Shown: positions 32,470-43,474, numbered from the stretch's first letter. The stretch: 64,000 nucleotides of DNA from Tupaia tana (GCA_026018925.1 JAKSZU010000002.1:50457337-50521336); one strand, 5' to 3'. Notes: generated by a model not told the origin, from the sequence alone. Numbers and translations: made by a program.

Positions 32470-32955
32470 AGTGAGGGTAGAAGAAAAAGTATCGGCCTGA
32501 AGAACAGAAAATACAGATTCAAATCCCAGTTTTGCTTTAATAATTGTGATCTTGAGCAAGTTAACTTTCTTAAACTTCATTATTCATCAATAGCTACTAT
32601 ATGCCAAGCACACAATGTGAGTATCAGGGATTATATAAAGGTGGTTACAATGGGCCTAGTTTTCTAGGAGCTTACAGTGGAAGACATAAGGAACTATAGG
32701 GAGCCACAGATAAGTTAACAAAGTGAATCCTAATAGTGCTATGAGGGCAGACAGGAAGGAAACCTAGCGTCAAGGGATCAGCAAAATCACTAAAAAAGGG
32801 GACATTCAGGCCAAGTCCTGCAGAATTAATGGTAGCCAGATGAGACTGTTAAAGAAAGGCTATTCTTAACAGATGAGGAAGTGTGTGTAAAGGCCTGGGT
32901 ACAGCAGAATTCAACACAATTGGGAGATATAAGAAGCTTAGGAATGGAGCATATA
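32470..32955. mobile_element. MIR-like and L2-like remnants
   Basis: ATACAGATTCAAATCCCAG...GTGATCTTGAGCAAGTTAAC is MIR-like (plus). CTACTATATGCCAAGCAC...TTTCTAGGAGCTTACAGTGGAAG...GTGCTATGAGG is antisense L2. Confidence 0.6.
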
Positions 32956-32957
32956 AG

Positions 32958-33180
32958 AATGAGGCCCCAGCCCATGGTAACACAGTGCTACAACTTGGAA
33001 GACTGAAGGACTGGGTTAAGTTCCAGGCTAACCTGAATGCACAGGGTACAATTACATGTGCTTATCATTTTAGCTTATCAGGAGGCTAGAGGGGAGGACT
33101 GGCACAGCCAGACACTCAAAAATTTCCTAACTCTGTCTCTCCCTTCCTCTGTCTCTCACATAAAGAAAAAAAGAATGAGG
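32958..33180 (+). mobile_element. Old SINE, family not resolved
   Basis: GGCCCCAGCCCATGGTAACACAG head, TC-rich end CTCTGTCTCTCACATAAAG; D-like. Confidence 0.5.
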
Positions 33181-33760
33181 AAGGGTAGGAAGAGATGAGG
33201 ATTAATAGAGACCTCTTACTCTTAATCTACAAAACAGGTACATTATCTACTCTGCTTCTGCTTGGTTATCTCAAAAACTAAATTATGTATCTGTCTATGC
33301 CTTGCACCCAATAGGTACTCAAGTGATAGATCTCTTTACTTTTTGCTAATTAGAGGGAGAAAAAAGCTCACCGTTTATAGTCATCACTAGCCAATGGTTA
33401 ACACCCCTTTTTCCAGGTCACACAGTACAGACTTTAATAGTGAGCTCTTTTCTGCTGTTTATTTTTCTAGTGTGCATCTTACCTACTGAAGTCAACTCCC
33501 AGGTCTGAAGGGTGCCAACACTGGAATTTCCTTCAAAAGATTCACACTTGAGGACAGCCCAACACAAAGGTTTTCATATATTGTGTTTAATTAAATGAAC
33601 AGAGGTCGTAGACCAATTCAGAACTAAGACCAGAATGCAGCACTTCAAATCTAACCCTAGCTCTGACACCCATCAGGTAACTTACTTTGGTTGAGAAGCA
33701 ATCTTTTGTGCCCTGACTCTCTAATTTGTTAAGACGAACAATTCAGAAGAGTCCTTCATA
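33181..33760. other. No recognisable feature
   Basis: No repeat or ORF of note. Confidence 0.4.
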
Positions 33761-33779
33761 ATCGAATATAATAATATAC

Positions 33780-33895
33780 TGTGATCCTCCTGTCTCAACC
33801 TTTGGGGCAGCTGAAACACAGGCTTGCACTACCATGTCCAGCTCTTAGGGTAGTGCAAGGATCAAACCCATGCCTCCCATGTAACCTCAGCCTGC
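33780..33895 (-). mobile_element. 7SL-derived SINE, old
   Basis: GTGATCCTCCTGTCTCAACCTTTGGGGCAGCTGAAAC...CACTACCATGTCCAGCTC is antisense 7SL/Alu domain. Confidence 0.75.
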
Positions 33896-33969
33896 TTAGT
33901 AATAGTATTATGGCCAACTGACAGACCTACATGAATTCTGCAGATATCTTCTAGCATCAATATGTCCTG

Positions 33970-34230
33970 GTTTTTTTTTTTTTTTTTCTTTTGAACAACT
34001 TTTGCTATAGAATCTGCGCTGGCTGGAGACACAGAGACAGACAGAAAGTGCAAAATCATCCCATGGAGGGAGATGGCCAAGCCACAATCCTTTCTCCTCT
34101 TGGGATTTTGAGCATGCATGCACATGTACCTGGTTTGAGTTCCGAACTTCCAGGCCCAGGACTCAAACTGTGGTCAACCAGTCAACCACGTGGGCGTCCA
34201 GCACCTTAACCACTACACCATATGCTTGTC
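33970..34230 (-). mobile_element. Old A-type SINE
   Basis: ACTTTTGCTATAGAATC to ATGCTTGTCCC. Confidence 0.85.
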
Positions 34231-34261
34231 CCTGCAGTAGTTCTTTAAAACAGTATACATA

Positions 34262-34482
34262 CTGGGGTCAACTCCATGAGAAACTGAATCCCACAAGGGT
34301 CCAGTTTCAATCCTCGGCTGGGTCAGCCTGAAACACGCTGGGGATGTGTGTGAATGCTCAAGATATGACAAGCTGAAGAACTGGAAGAGGAGTGTAGTGT
34401 GACTAGACACTATGAAGGGTGTTCATTTCTCTTTCCCTCCCATATACATGTACACATACTCTACCATCATAAAGAAAAAATA
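34262..34482 (+). mobile_element. Old SINE, C/D-like
   Basis: GGGGTCAACTCCATGAG...CTGAAACACGCTGGGGATG...ACTCTACCATCATAAAG. Confidence 0.55.
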
Positions 34483-34494
34483 TTATTTTGGCTT

Positions 34495-34532
34495 TTTTTT
34501 TTGGCCATAGGGCATATGCGTTCACTGGAAAG

Positions 34533-34582
<50 letters not shown>

Positions 34583-34588
34583 AAAGTG

Positions 34589-34619
<31 letters not shown>

Positions 34620-34763
34620 CCCGGGCAGGAAGATGGCCAAACTGCAATCCCTTCCCCTTCAAGGATTTTGGGGAGAAACACACACACATATGTAATTTTG
34701 AAGTCATCTTCAGGTCTGGCACTCAAACCACAGCACCTTAACTACCACACCACCGGTTGGCCC
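34495..34763 (-). mobile_element. A-type SINE with (GA)n and (CA)n expansions
   Basis: (AG)n 34537-34578 and (CA)n 34594-34619 arose from the element's own GA-rich and CA-rich segments. Confidence 0.88.
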
Positions 34764-34775
34764 CCTATTTTGACT

Positions 34776-34951
34776 TTTTTTTTTTTTAAGAATTACTTTA
34801 TTTATTTACTTATTTATTCTAATTTGACCAGAGAGCAACAGGGGGAAGAGAGAGAAAAAGAAAGCAAGCAAGCCACCAGGTTCAGAAGTCAAACCATGAT
34901 TGGCCATGTGGGAGTCCAGCCCCTTTAACCACTATGCCACTTGTCGACCCC
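34776..34951 (-). mobile_element. B-type SINE
   Basis: Between two further copies of the target TATTTTGACT / TATTTTAGCT. Confidence 0.9.
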
Positions 34952-34962
34952 TATTTTAGCTT

Positions 34963-35234
34963 TTTTTTTTTCCTTTGGAGAGGTTTTTGCTATAGGGCAC
35001 ATGCACTTGCCAGAAAGACAGAGAGAGACAGAGACAGTGAGTGAGAAATCACCCCCTGGGGGGATGGCCACACCGCAATCCCTTCTCCTCCACTCTCCTC
35101 TTGAGATTTTGGGCACACACACACACACACATGCACGCCTGGCGTGAGTTTAAGCCACTGGGTCCAGGACTCGAACCACGGTCAACTACATGGGAGTCCA
35201 GTGACATAGCCATTACGCCAACTGCTGGTGCTCC
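34963..35234 (-). mobile_element. A-type SINE
   Basis: Third in the serial insertion; followed by TATTTTTGCTTTTT. Confidence 0.92.
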
Positions 35235-35349
35235 TATTTTTGCTTTTTAATATTACTTATGAAACCTAAAAGTACATCTAAAAATAATTTTTTTCCCAGC
35301 TTCCAATATGGTTATTATATTAATGACTTCCATTTAAGATTAAAGAACT

Positions 35350-35595
35350 AGGCTGAGCCTGTTAGGTACTATGCAGAGAAAGCTGGATCCCATGTGGCTA
35401 AACCAATTTGGAGTCCCTACCCCACTGACCTCAGACCTGGTCAGCCTGCAAATGCACAGGATCCTGAAGGAATGGAGAAACAGGAGAGGAGAGATTGTGG
35501 TATGATCAGTCTCCATTGGGGGATTTCCCGCCCCCAATGCACATGTAGTGTGTGCTTATGCATCCTCTGGCATGCCACCAATAACGAAAAGGTTA
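35350..35595 (+). mobile_element. C-type SINE
   Basis: GGCTGAGCCTGTTAGG head; CTGGATCCCATGTGGC; CATCCTCTGGCATGCC end. Confidence 0.7.
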
Positions 35596-35599
35596 GAGG

Positions 35600-36060
35600 A
35601 ATGAAAGTGGGACATGGCAGTAAACACCTAGTCCTACCTACTTGGGAGACTAGGACAGGAAGATCTGGAATTTATGGCCAGCATGGACAATAAAGCGAGA
35701 ATGCCTGAAAGTGGTAGTCATGGGGACCAGCAGTTAGGGTAATACTATGTTGTTGGACTCCCAGGTAGTCGATCGTGATTGGAGTCCTGGAACCAGTGGC
35801 TTAAACTCACTCTGGGCGCATGTGCGTGAGTGCCCAAGATCCCGAGAGGAGAACAGAGGAGAAAGGATTGTGACATGGCCACCCCCCTGGGGGGTGATGT
35901 CTCACTTTCTGTCTCTCTGTCTCTCGGGCAAGTGCACACGCCCTATAGCAAAAAAACCTCTCCAAAAAAAAAAAAGTGGTAGTCAAGGTGGAACAGGACT
36001 GTATTCCCTGTTACTCAGGAAGCTGAGGCTAAAGAAAAGCAACAAATCAAGATTTTTAAA
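35600..36060 (+). mobile_element. 7SL-derived SINE (dimer-like), split by an A-type SINE
   Basis: Left: GTGGGACATGGCAGTAAACACCTAGTCCTACCTACTTGGGAGACTAGGACAGGAAGATC. Right: TGTATTCCCTGTTACTCAGGAAGCTGAGGC. Confidence 0.78.
35721..35972 (+). mobile_element. A-type SINE nested in a 7SL-derived SINE
   Basis: Perfect 13-bp target AAAGTGGTAGTCA (35708-35720, 35973-35985). Confidence 0.93.
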
Positions 36061-36200
36061 AAATCGGAAGACAGAAAAATCAACTATACACATTTAGAAA
36101 GGCAAACTATCAAGATGTTACATTTACTGAGCATCTTCCTTGACAAATGTTTTTACTCGTCAGTTTTACTATTTTAGCATTATGTTTTAATATACCTTAA

Positions 36201-36418
36201 CGGGGACCAGTAGGTGGTGTGGTGGTTAAGACTCTGGACACTCCCACATGGCCAACCACAGTTTAATTCCCGGACCTGGCAGCTTGCTTTCTCACTTTCC
36301 CTCTCTCTCTCTCTCTGTCTCCCTATTGCGCTCTCTTCTGTGTCTCTCTCTGTCAAATTAAAAATAAATAGATAAATAAAAAAATAAATAAAATTCAATA
36401 AATAATTCTTTTGAAAAA
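36201..36418 (+). mobile_element. B-type SINE
   Basis: GGGGACCAGTAGGTGGTGTGG head, CTGTCAAATTAAAAATAAATAG tail. Confidence 0.9.
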
Positions 36419-36534
36419 GAGAACACCTTGACTTTAAAAGGCTATGGGTTAAGTACTAAACATGCTGGCACTTAAAAAAAAATCACATTTGCTTGATGAC
36501 AGTACACTTCTATGCCAATATGTTTTCCTTCTCT

Positions 36535-36813
36535 ATTTTTTTAATTTCCAAAGGGTAAGTGTACCTGCCAGAGCGGGGGAGAGAGAGAGAGAGAGACAAA
36601 GACAGACAGGGATAGGGAGAAAGCACATCCAGGTGGGTCATGGTCATGCCACCACCCCTTCCCTATTTCTACATTCTGTTGGGAAAGGGGTACACACAAA
36701 TGCCTGGCATGTTCTTCAAACCCCTGAGGCTGGAATTTGGAGCTGGAAATTGAACTGAGGTTGGCCATGTGGTATATGGCTCCCTTAACCACTAGATTAC
36801 AAAACCAACCCCA
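36535..36813 (-). mobile_element. Old A-type SINE
   Basis: CCAAAGGGTAAGTGTACC to AAAACCAACCCC. Confidence 0.75.
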
Positions 36814-36904
36814 TATAGGTTTCTTGATAATTAAATCTAAGAATTTCAGTAATTTAACTGCTTAATAACACATTTAAAAAAGTAGCTGACTACCAACTTT
36901 TTGT

Positions 36905-37164
36905 TTTATTGAGAGAAAATTTTTTTGCTATAGGGCAGGTGTGCTCCCAGGAGAAGACAGAGAAAGACAAGACAGAAAGTGAGAACTCACTCCCTCGCCC
37001 CAGGGGATGGCCATGCTGCAAACCCTTTTCCATTCTCCTCTTGGGATTCTGGGCAGGCATGCACATATGCCCAGTGTGTTTCTAGTCACCTAGTCCAGGA
37101 CTCAAACCACAGTCAGCCAGGTGGGAGTCAAGTGCCTTAACCACTATGCCACCTGCTGGTCCCA
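36905..37164 (-). mobile_element. A-type SINE
   Basis: GAAAATTTTTTTGCTATAGGG to ACCTGCTGGTCCC. Confidence 0.9.
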
Positions 37165-37204
37165 ATTACTGACTTTTACCTTGGAAAATATATCTAGAAA
37201 AAGC

Positions 37205-37365
37205 TAACCTTTGAGTAATTATTAGTACCAGTCACTGTGCTAAAGGGATTTATGTGCATTAACTAATTCAGTTCTATGGGGTAGGTATTACTAGGATACC
37301 TATTTCACAGAAGGGCAGTGGAGCTTTGATTCTGTACCTTACTCTGCTAGTAAAGGATACATCTG
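37205..37365 (+). mobile_element. MIR SINE, old
   Basis: CAGTCACTGTGCTAAAGGGATTTATGTGCATTAACTAATTCAG...GGGTAGGTATTACTAGGATACCTATTTCACAGAAGGG. Confidence 0.75.
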
Positions 37366-38899
37366 TTTTTTAAACCTAAAACTATCTGGACCTCAATATT
37401 CTCAACTCTATTCCTATTCAAAACAGTTGTCTCCAAGTACAATTTGTCTCCATGTATAATAGTAGACATTAAAGTTTCCAGAAAATTAAAGTTACACTAT
37501 AACACAAACTTCAAAACAGTGACTAAATTTCCCTTTAAGCATTCTCTTAAATAGGCCAAAATAATTCAAGACCTTGAGTTTTCCTAAACCTTTAATCATT
37601 TATAGTGCCTTCTGCTGTACCTACCCATTAGAACAATTTTAAAAAACATTAACACTGCCAATTATTTTCAAAAGCCCAGAGATACTAATCAAGTGATCCT
37701 AATAGTCTTAAATACTATCCTCAAACCAAAAGATAAATGGAGATTAGGAAACTTGTATTCTAAAGTGCCACCATCCAGATAAAATTACCCTGTGAATTAG
37801 AGTAATTTCAATCAGATCCTATAAAATTGAACATTTTTCTCAAGATCAGAATTAGACAGTAACTATAAGATAGTTTAAGGCCCAAATTCTGGAACATAAA
37901 ATGGTTCCACATAGGAAATGTAATAGTAAAAGGCATGTAATAGAGCCTGGGGAGAGAAACGGTTAGGAGAGTAATACATAAAATTACAAAATGATTAACC
38001 TATTCATTTCATGGCCCTTTTACCTTAACACAAGACTGCAATTACTCTTAAAGGTCACATGCTGTTTCAGTAATGCCCATTGTCTTACATTACGTGTCCT
38101 GGGTTTTAGTGTGTAAACACATTACACACTAAAAGAAACCCCAACTTTATATGTAATAGGAACTCAATTACTTTTTCTTATAAGTCATGTGCATTTACAT
38201 CTAAAACATTAACATGAAACTGGTTTACATAAAAATACAAAACAGAGAAGGTGTATAATTTGTTAATTCTCTAGCTCATTAATACTCTCAAAAAGGATTA
38301 TTTTAAGATGTAGATGACCATACAATAAATAATTCATTTTAACTGTCACATTGGCTATTTATGAATAAAGTATTGGACATATTAAAAAATACAAAAGATC
38401 AAATTATCATACTAGAATCGATTTAATATAATGTACTCACAAGATACAAAGTTATTAAGTATTAGAAGTGTAGGCAGGAGATTCCAATTTAATTGCCTGA
38501 CAGGAAGCACTAACTATGGAAGTTTAGAAACAGGAATACAAAGTTCTGTTTTAGCACAAAAAAGGAGGAAAACACACTGGTGAACAGGGGAAAAGAGGAA
38601 GTTCTTTTTAGTGAACTATCTGCCATATTCCTTTTGAAGATAATCCAAATCATTCCAAAAGTTTTTGTGTTTTTTTTTTTAAATCCTCATTTTTTTCACT
38701 AGGTTTATGTGAGAACATACTTCCCTAGGTGTACCGGAGACTAGATTTTGCAAGTTTCACTGTAAGAAAACAGTTTATAGCTCACATTTTATGCATTCAT
38801 AGGGAGACAAGGTGGCTTATAAAGAATCATTTTTTTAAATGTGAAAGTCTCACAACACTGTGAATATACTTAACACTGCTTAGCTGTACACTTAAAAAT
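37366..38899. other. Repeat-free stretch of SNX3 intron 1
   Basis: About 1.5 kb of AT-rich sequence with no recognised repeat, within 3 kb of the promoter. Confidence 0.5.
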
Positions 38900-38908
38900 G
38901 ATTAGGAT

Positions 38909-39072
38909 GGGAGGCCATAAAGTGGTGTGGTGGTTAAAGGTGCTGGATTTCCACATGGCCAATCCGGGTTTGAGTCCTGGACCTGGCGGCTTGCTTTCTC
39001 ACTCTCTGGTCAAATTAAAAAATAATAACAAATTGAATTAAATAAATCTTTTTTTTTTTTTAAAAAAAAAAA
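38909..39072 (+). mobile_element. B-type SINE
   Basis: GGAGGCCATAAAGTGG head; flanks TTAGGATGG on both sides. Confidence 0.88.
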
Positions 39073-39084
39073 GGTTAGGATGGT

Positions 39085-39889
39085 CAATTTCACGTTCTGT
39101 GTTTCCACCATACAAATTGTGCGAATTAATGAGAAATTACACCACTTAAATGTTAATAGTAACTTATTATGTAAAGCTTTATTACTCTAAAGACAAAATC
39201 CTCTTACGCATAATTTTTAATAATTTGTTGTTACTTTAACAGCTGGATTAGTTTTATGTAATTAATTTCTAAAGATACTTTCATACATGGGCAAGTTCTT
39301 TAATCCTGAACTACAGGGTGAAAGTGAAGCACTATTCTCAATTAGCATCTTTCAAATCATTACTTATTGCCAACAAATACTAGTTATGAAATTATAAGTG
39401 TGTGTTCCTACTTCAGCTGATTCTTTCATTCAGTGAAGTGCAAATCTCGAAATTAAGAGAGTGAGATTCCTAAGTGAACAAGCTTTTCTTTAAGCAGTTG
39501 TTCTGGATTGTGAGGTAGGCGACACTCCCACATCTCAGCCTTTAGGCACGATGGTGTCCAGAACGCTCAGGTCAACCATTTCTAATCACCTTTCGTGCCT
39601 GGCTCTGCCTTGCCATAAATTTGTCAGGCTTTTATAAACTCCCACCAAGTTGTACTGAGAAGAGTGTACAACCTAGGTTAGTCTGATAGATCAGGAAACG
39701 CCTAGAACGACCAGCTTGGCTTGACCACCTCCGGAAAATCTGCAGGAAAAGGACACTGGGAAAAATCTTTCAACTTAGAGCAAATCCCCTTTTCAAGTCT
39801 TATCTTACTCCCTAACCCGGTGAAGAGCTGTGTTCTCGAAAAATCTACCCCTTTCCAACTCAAATGTCATTCCCAGAACTGCTGCTTGA
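39085..39889. other. No repeat; SNX3 intron 1 near the CpG island
   Basis: Low-repeat sequence grading into the CpG island. No exon recognised. Confidence 0.5.
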
Positions 39890-40119
39890 GAGGCAAGTGG
39901 CGTGTTCAACCCACGCCCTCTTCGAGCACCTTCTCGCTCGACAGCCCCCACACACGCCCTACAGGAAAAGGGGACCTGGCCCACGACCCCGGCCCGCCGC
40001 GTCTGCGGGGGATCCTAGCCCTGGCGGCTGGGGCAGCCAGCGGGGACGCGCTCCTGGGTGAGTGGGATGACCTGGGCCGGCGGCAGGGGTCTTAAAGGAG
40101 CGGGGAAAGGCGGCCTCAC

Positions 40120-40281
40120 CTTGACCCTGATTTCGTATGTGGTGAAGCGGCCCCGGCCGACCCCCACCGTCTGCGGGTTGCTCACATCGATCTCAAGGAA
40201 GTTGCTGGGCGGCCCGTAGGCGTCGTTCAGGTTCTGCGGCTTGGTGATCAGCCGCCGGGTGTCCGCCACGGTCTCCGCCAT
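40120..40281 (-). CDS. SNX3: SNX3 (sorting nexin-3) coding exon 1, partial gene
   Basis: The minus strand encodes 54 residues starting MAETVADTRRLITKPQNLND and ending EIRVK. This matches the known SNX3 N-terminus; the paralogue SNX12 starts differently (MSDTAVADTRRLNSKP). The ATG is at 40281 with purine at -3 and G at +4. The last codon AAG (40122-40120) is followed directly by an intron donor GTGAGG, so the exon is exactly 54 codons, phase 0. SNX3 is a small cytosolic/early-endosomal protein whose PX domain binds PI3P; it works with retromer in Wntless and transferrin-receptor recycling. This exon gives the N-terminal tail and the start of the PX fold; the PI3P-binding residues lie in later exons, which would be to the left and were not found. 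No frame break is seen, so the gene looks intact here. Confidence 0.96.
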
Positions 40282-40650
40282 TTCTCTGTAGCCGCCGCCG
40301 CTGCCGCGGACCCCCTCCGCCCCTCCGCGTTCCACCGACGCCGCCGAGGCTGCCGGCCGCGGGGACACGGGACTCGGGCGCAGCGGTCGCGAGGCGAACG
40401 AGCACGTAGCGCGGGCGTGCCCCCCGCGCGCCAAGCTCCTCCCCGCGCCCCGGGCTTCCGCCGCCGCGGCCGGGGAGAAGGAACAGCTGAGTGGCCCGGA
40501 CGCGGTGCCCCGGCGGGGACGCCTAACTGAGGCGGGGCGGGGCGCTGCGGCCGGCGGGGCGGAGAGGCCGGTCACAGGACGTGCGGTCACGGCCCGGCTG
40601 CGGCCGGACTACGGCGCCCACAATGCACCGGGCGAGCGCGCCGCCGCCGG
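40282..40650 (-). promoter_or_regulatory. SNX3: SNX3 5' UTR and core promoter region
   Basis: This is very GC-rich sequence directly upstream of the SNX3 ATG on the minus strand. A GC box (GGGGCGGGGC) lies at about 40534-40543. No TATA box is seen at a sensible distance, as expected of a CpG-island housekeeping promoter. The transcription start cannot be fixed from sequence; somewhere in 40400-40620 is my inference. Confidence 0.7.
40608..40626 (+). promoter_or_regulatory. ZNF143/STAF (SBS)-type binding motif
   Basis: The sequence ACTACGGCGCCCACAATGC carries the ACTAC half and the CCCA..ATGC half of the extended ZNF143/THAP11 motif (ACTACAATTCCCAGCATGC type) at the correct spacing. It lies about 330 bp upstream of the SNX3 ATG inside the CpG island. 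Known function of such sites: activating CpG-island, often bidirectional, promoters. Occupancy is inferred. Confidence 0.6.
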
Positions 40651-40870
40651 CCGCGGAGAGATACCGAGAGCCGGGCGCCCGGGGGCGGCGCTTCCTGTGC
40701 CTCGGCGCCCGCCTCAGCCTGCAGCGCGGGGCAGAGCCCGGAAACCGCGTTCGTGGCGCGGAGAGCCGCGGGCGGGAGGCAGACCGCAAGGTAGGGAGGT
40801 TTGCCGGCCAGTCGGAGCGGCGCTGCCCCTCGTACCTGGGTCAGCCCGCCCCCCGTCGCATCGTGAACCC

Positions 40871-41140
40871 CTGAACATGCCTTTTTAGAGACGCTTTAAC
40901 AAATGCCTCAGAGGGTGGTTGTGACACACACCTGAGAGTTTCGCCAGACTCGTGTCAAAATTGGTAAATTGAAGGCGGTAAAGTGAGGGCGTGGAATGAA
41001 AACAAGAAACAAACAAAAAATTCTGGTGCGATCGTAGCACCGAGGTCCAACTTTAATGCTGCTCGCTGAAACAAAATGACAGTGAGCAGCAGGCTTGTTT
41101 CCTGTGCCTAGGTGCGCTGCCATCTTTCCCACCAACTCTC

Positions 41141-41191
<51 letters not shown>

Positions 41192-41980
41192 ACAAATAAA
41201 TCTATCTCTACAGCATTTCAAAAGCAACTCAGATAAACCTTTACAAGAAATGGAAAAAGCAAAATGATTAATTAGGTCCTATTTCGGCTCTAAGAGCCCA
41301 ATAGCAAATGCAGATTTTGAATCTACCTGGAGAGCTTTCTTTTTATGTTGTGGACTCACAGTTACTTTTTTTTTTAATTGAATTTCCATAACCTCATTCA
41401 CTTTAAGTCATCTCATCTGCCCTGTAAGCTGAAAAATTTTCCATAAGGTCAATAGCAACCATTCTGAATAACACTAAGAAACTTGGAATAAAAAGAAACA
41501 TGATGTAGATTGTTTTCCGGAAAACTCAACATTCAGTTATCCAGCAAATATTTATTGAAGGTATACTAGACGTTTCTTTTATAGATAACAGCTGAAAGGT
41601 TAAGTCAGATTTGTAGTCTAGTATTTAATTTATCCCAGGAGACATGCAAATAATAATTGCCAATGAGATTGGTGGTGTGAAAATAAAACTGGAGAATGTG
41701 ATAGTGACTGAGACAAGCTTGTAGTATGTCACAGAAGTCCTCTCTGAGTTAATCTGTCTTTGAAAGAGTAAGAGTGTTATCAAAATAAATATGTCCAGAC
41801 AGGACTGTACTGGGCCTCTCCTGATGCAAGAAACCAAACTTGACTGGCAATAACTACAGCAGTGAGCTCAAGAAATGTGTATAAATGACTCTCTGAATTG
41901 GTGTTTATGAGAGCCAAGAGACCAGGAACTACAGTATTGTGTTGTCATCCATGACATCTGAACAAACCAGTTACAGGATT
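40871..41980. other. Upstream flank of SNX3, mostly unique
   Basis: No gene or interspersed repeat recognised. A (TAAA)n microsatellite of about 63 bp lies at 41146-41208. Confidence 0.5.
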
Positions 41981-41984
41981 TTTT

Positions 41985-42240
41985 TTTTTTTAGAGAGATT
42001 TTTGCTGTAGGGCACATGTGCTTGTCAGAGAGACAGAGAATTAAAGAAAGAAATCATCGCTGCCCCCCCCACACACACACCAGGGGATTGCCACACCCTC
42101 TCCTCTATTCCCCTCTTCGGATTTTGGGCAGGCATGCACTCACACCCGGTGTGAATTTCAAGCCTCCACTCCAAGACTCAAACCATAGTTGACCATGTGT
42201 GAGTCCAGTGCCTTCACCACTATACTACATGCTAGCCCTA
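41985..42240 (-). mobile_element. Old A-type SINE
   Basis: AGAGATTTTTGCTGTAGGG to ATGCTAGCCC. Confidence 0.85.
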
Positions 42241-42650
42241 GTTATAGGGTAGTCTTACAGAAAGCTCCTGTTTCATTCCTTAGAAGCCATTCAGGGCAGC
42301 CTTGGGCAGCAGCAACAAATGCCTGAAGCAAAGGAAGTGTTAACAACACAGTATCCTAGCATAGTCATACAGCTAGAGAAGACCCTACTGATGTAAGCAT
42401 CAGGGGAAAAAAAGTATCTTTTAGGAGTTATGATTGTATTTCTACAATTTAAGAGATCACAAATCCAGAAAGAATAAGCTACTAGAATTTTAACAAGAGG
42501 ATTTAGTGATTGGATGAAAGTAAAGAATGCAATTAATAGCTTTCCTTTGTCTGGACAATGTCTAGTTTAGAATAGAAATGTAAAAAAAAATCCTATTCCC
42601 AAGAGTGACCAAAAGTACAAAATACCTAGGAAGGCACAGGATCTCTAGGA
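42241..42650. other. No recognisable feature
   Basis: No repeat or gene recognised. Confidence 0.4.
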
Positions 42651-42659
42651 ACAAAACTG

Positions 42660-42756
42660 AGGAGCCAGCTGGTGGCAAGGTGTTTAAGACAGCTGACCTC
42701 CCACACGACTAATTGCAGTTCAAGTCCTAGACTGGTGGCTTGAAAATCACACTGGC

Positions 42757-42791
<35 letters not shown>

Positions 42792-42935
42792 CGCGCGCGC
42801 GCGCAAAATCCCAGGAGAACTGAGTATTGAGGTGTGGCCATGCCTCCTGAGGGTGATTTCTCATTTTCCCTCTCACTGTTTCTCTCTTCCTCTCTGGTGA
42901 GTACACATGCCCTCTGCCAAAAACCAAAAAAATAT
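42660..42935 (+). mobile_element. Old A-type SINE with (GT)n(GC)n middle
   Basis: GGAGCCAGCTGGTGGCAAGG head, CATGCCCTCTGCCAAAAACC end. Confidence 0.82.
42755..42804. repeat. Alternating purine-pyrimidine tract (GT)n(GC)n
   Basis: 50 bp of strict alternation: about 13 GT units then 11 GC units. Confidence 0.97.
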
Positions 42936-43149
42936 TTTAAGACAAACTAAAACCTACAAAGAGTTTGTGTTCCTGAATGGGAAAACTTAATATCAGAAAA
43001 ATTAATAATTTAACGCATTTATAATCGGAATCCTGATATGGTTGATTTTACCACTCCTTCCTGCCTTAGATGGATGGGTGGTACTGAGCAAATTTTTTTT
43101 TTTTTTTTAGTAAAGATAGTTTGGGGGATTTTTTTGTTTTGTTTTTCTT

Positions 43150-43312
43150 TTTTTTTTTAAGAATTATTTTATTTAACTTTATTTATTTAGTTAGTTAAAT
43201 TTGACCAGAGAGGGATCGAGAGAGAGAGAGAGACAGAAAATGAGAAAGCAAGCTGCCATGTCTGGGACTCAAACTGCAGTCAACTATGTGGGAGTCCAGT
43301 ACTGGACAAGAT
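43150..43312 (-). mobile_element. B-type SINE, 3'-intact, head truncated
   Basis: TTTGACCAGAGAGGG to GGGAGTCCAGTACTGG; lacks the last head bases. Confidence 0.82.
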
Positions 43313-43474
43313 TTTTTAAAAGTTCATATGTGGGAGAATAACAAAGATAATAAAAGTTAAAATAGGAGGACTTGGTTTAATAAATATTAAAATTTACTAT
43401 AAAGTCATTACTAACAAAAGTATGATTTTAGCTCATTATAAAATATAGAAACTGAACACAATAAAGAACATTAT

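Larger units (their letters stand above)
39890..40870. promoter_or_regulatory. CpG island over SNX3 exon 1
   Basis: A single block of about 1 kb with dense CpG, in contrast to the AT-rich surroundings. It covers the SNX3 first exon, its promoter and the start of intron 1, and contains no SINE. Besides the GC box and the ZNF143-type motif it holds ETS-like cores (minus-strand ACAGGAAG at about 40691-40698; CCGGAA at about 40739). Confidence 0.9.

Noticed and set aside
34537..34619. Possible CRISPR-like or regulatory repeat array
   Set aside because: Simple (GA)n and (CA)n expansions inside a SINE.
1..39000. SNX3 exons 2-4
   Set aside because: I looked for the minus-strand code following EIRVK (NLPIFKLKES) and did not find it; those exons are presumably left of the window.
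40282..40590. The SNX3 frame stays open for about 100 codons upstream of the ATG
   Set aside because: There is no in-frame ATG (the upstream candidate codon is GTG), and stop codons are rare in such GC-rich DNA. No evidence for an N-terminal extension.
40505..40888. Plus-strand open frames of about 100-127 codons in the CpG island
   Set aside because: Composition artefact (Arg/Ala/Pro/Gly-rich) opposite the SNX3 5' region; no splice-supported or known protein.
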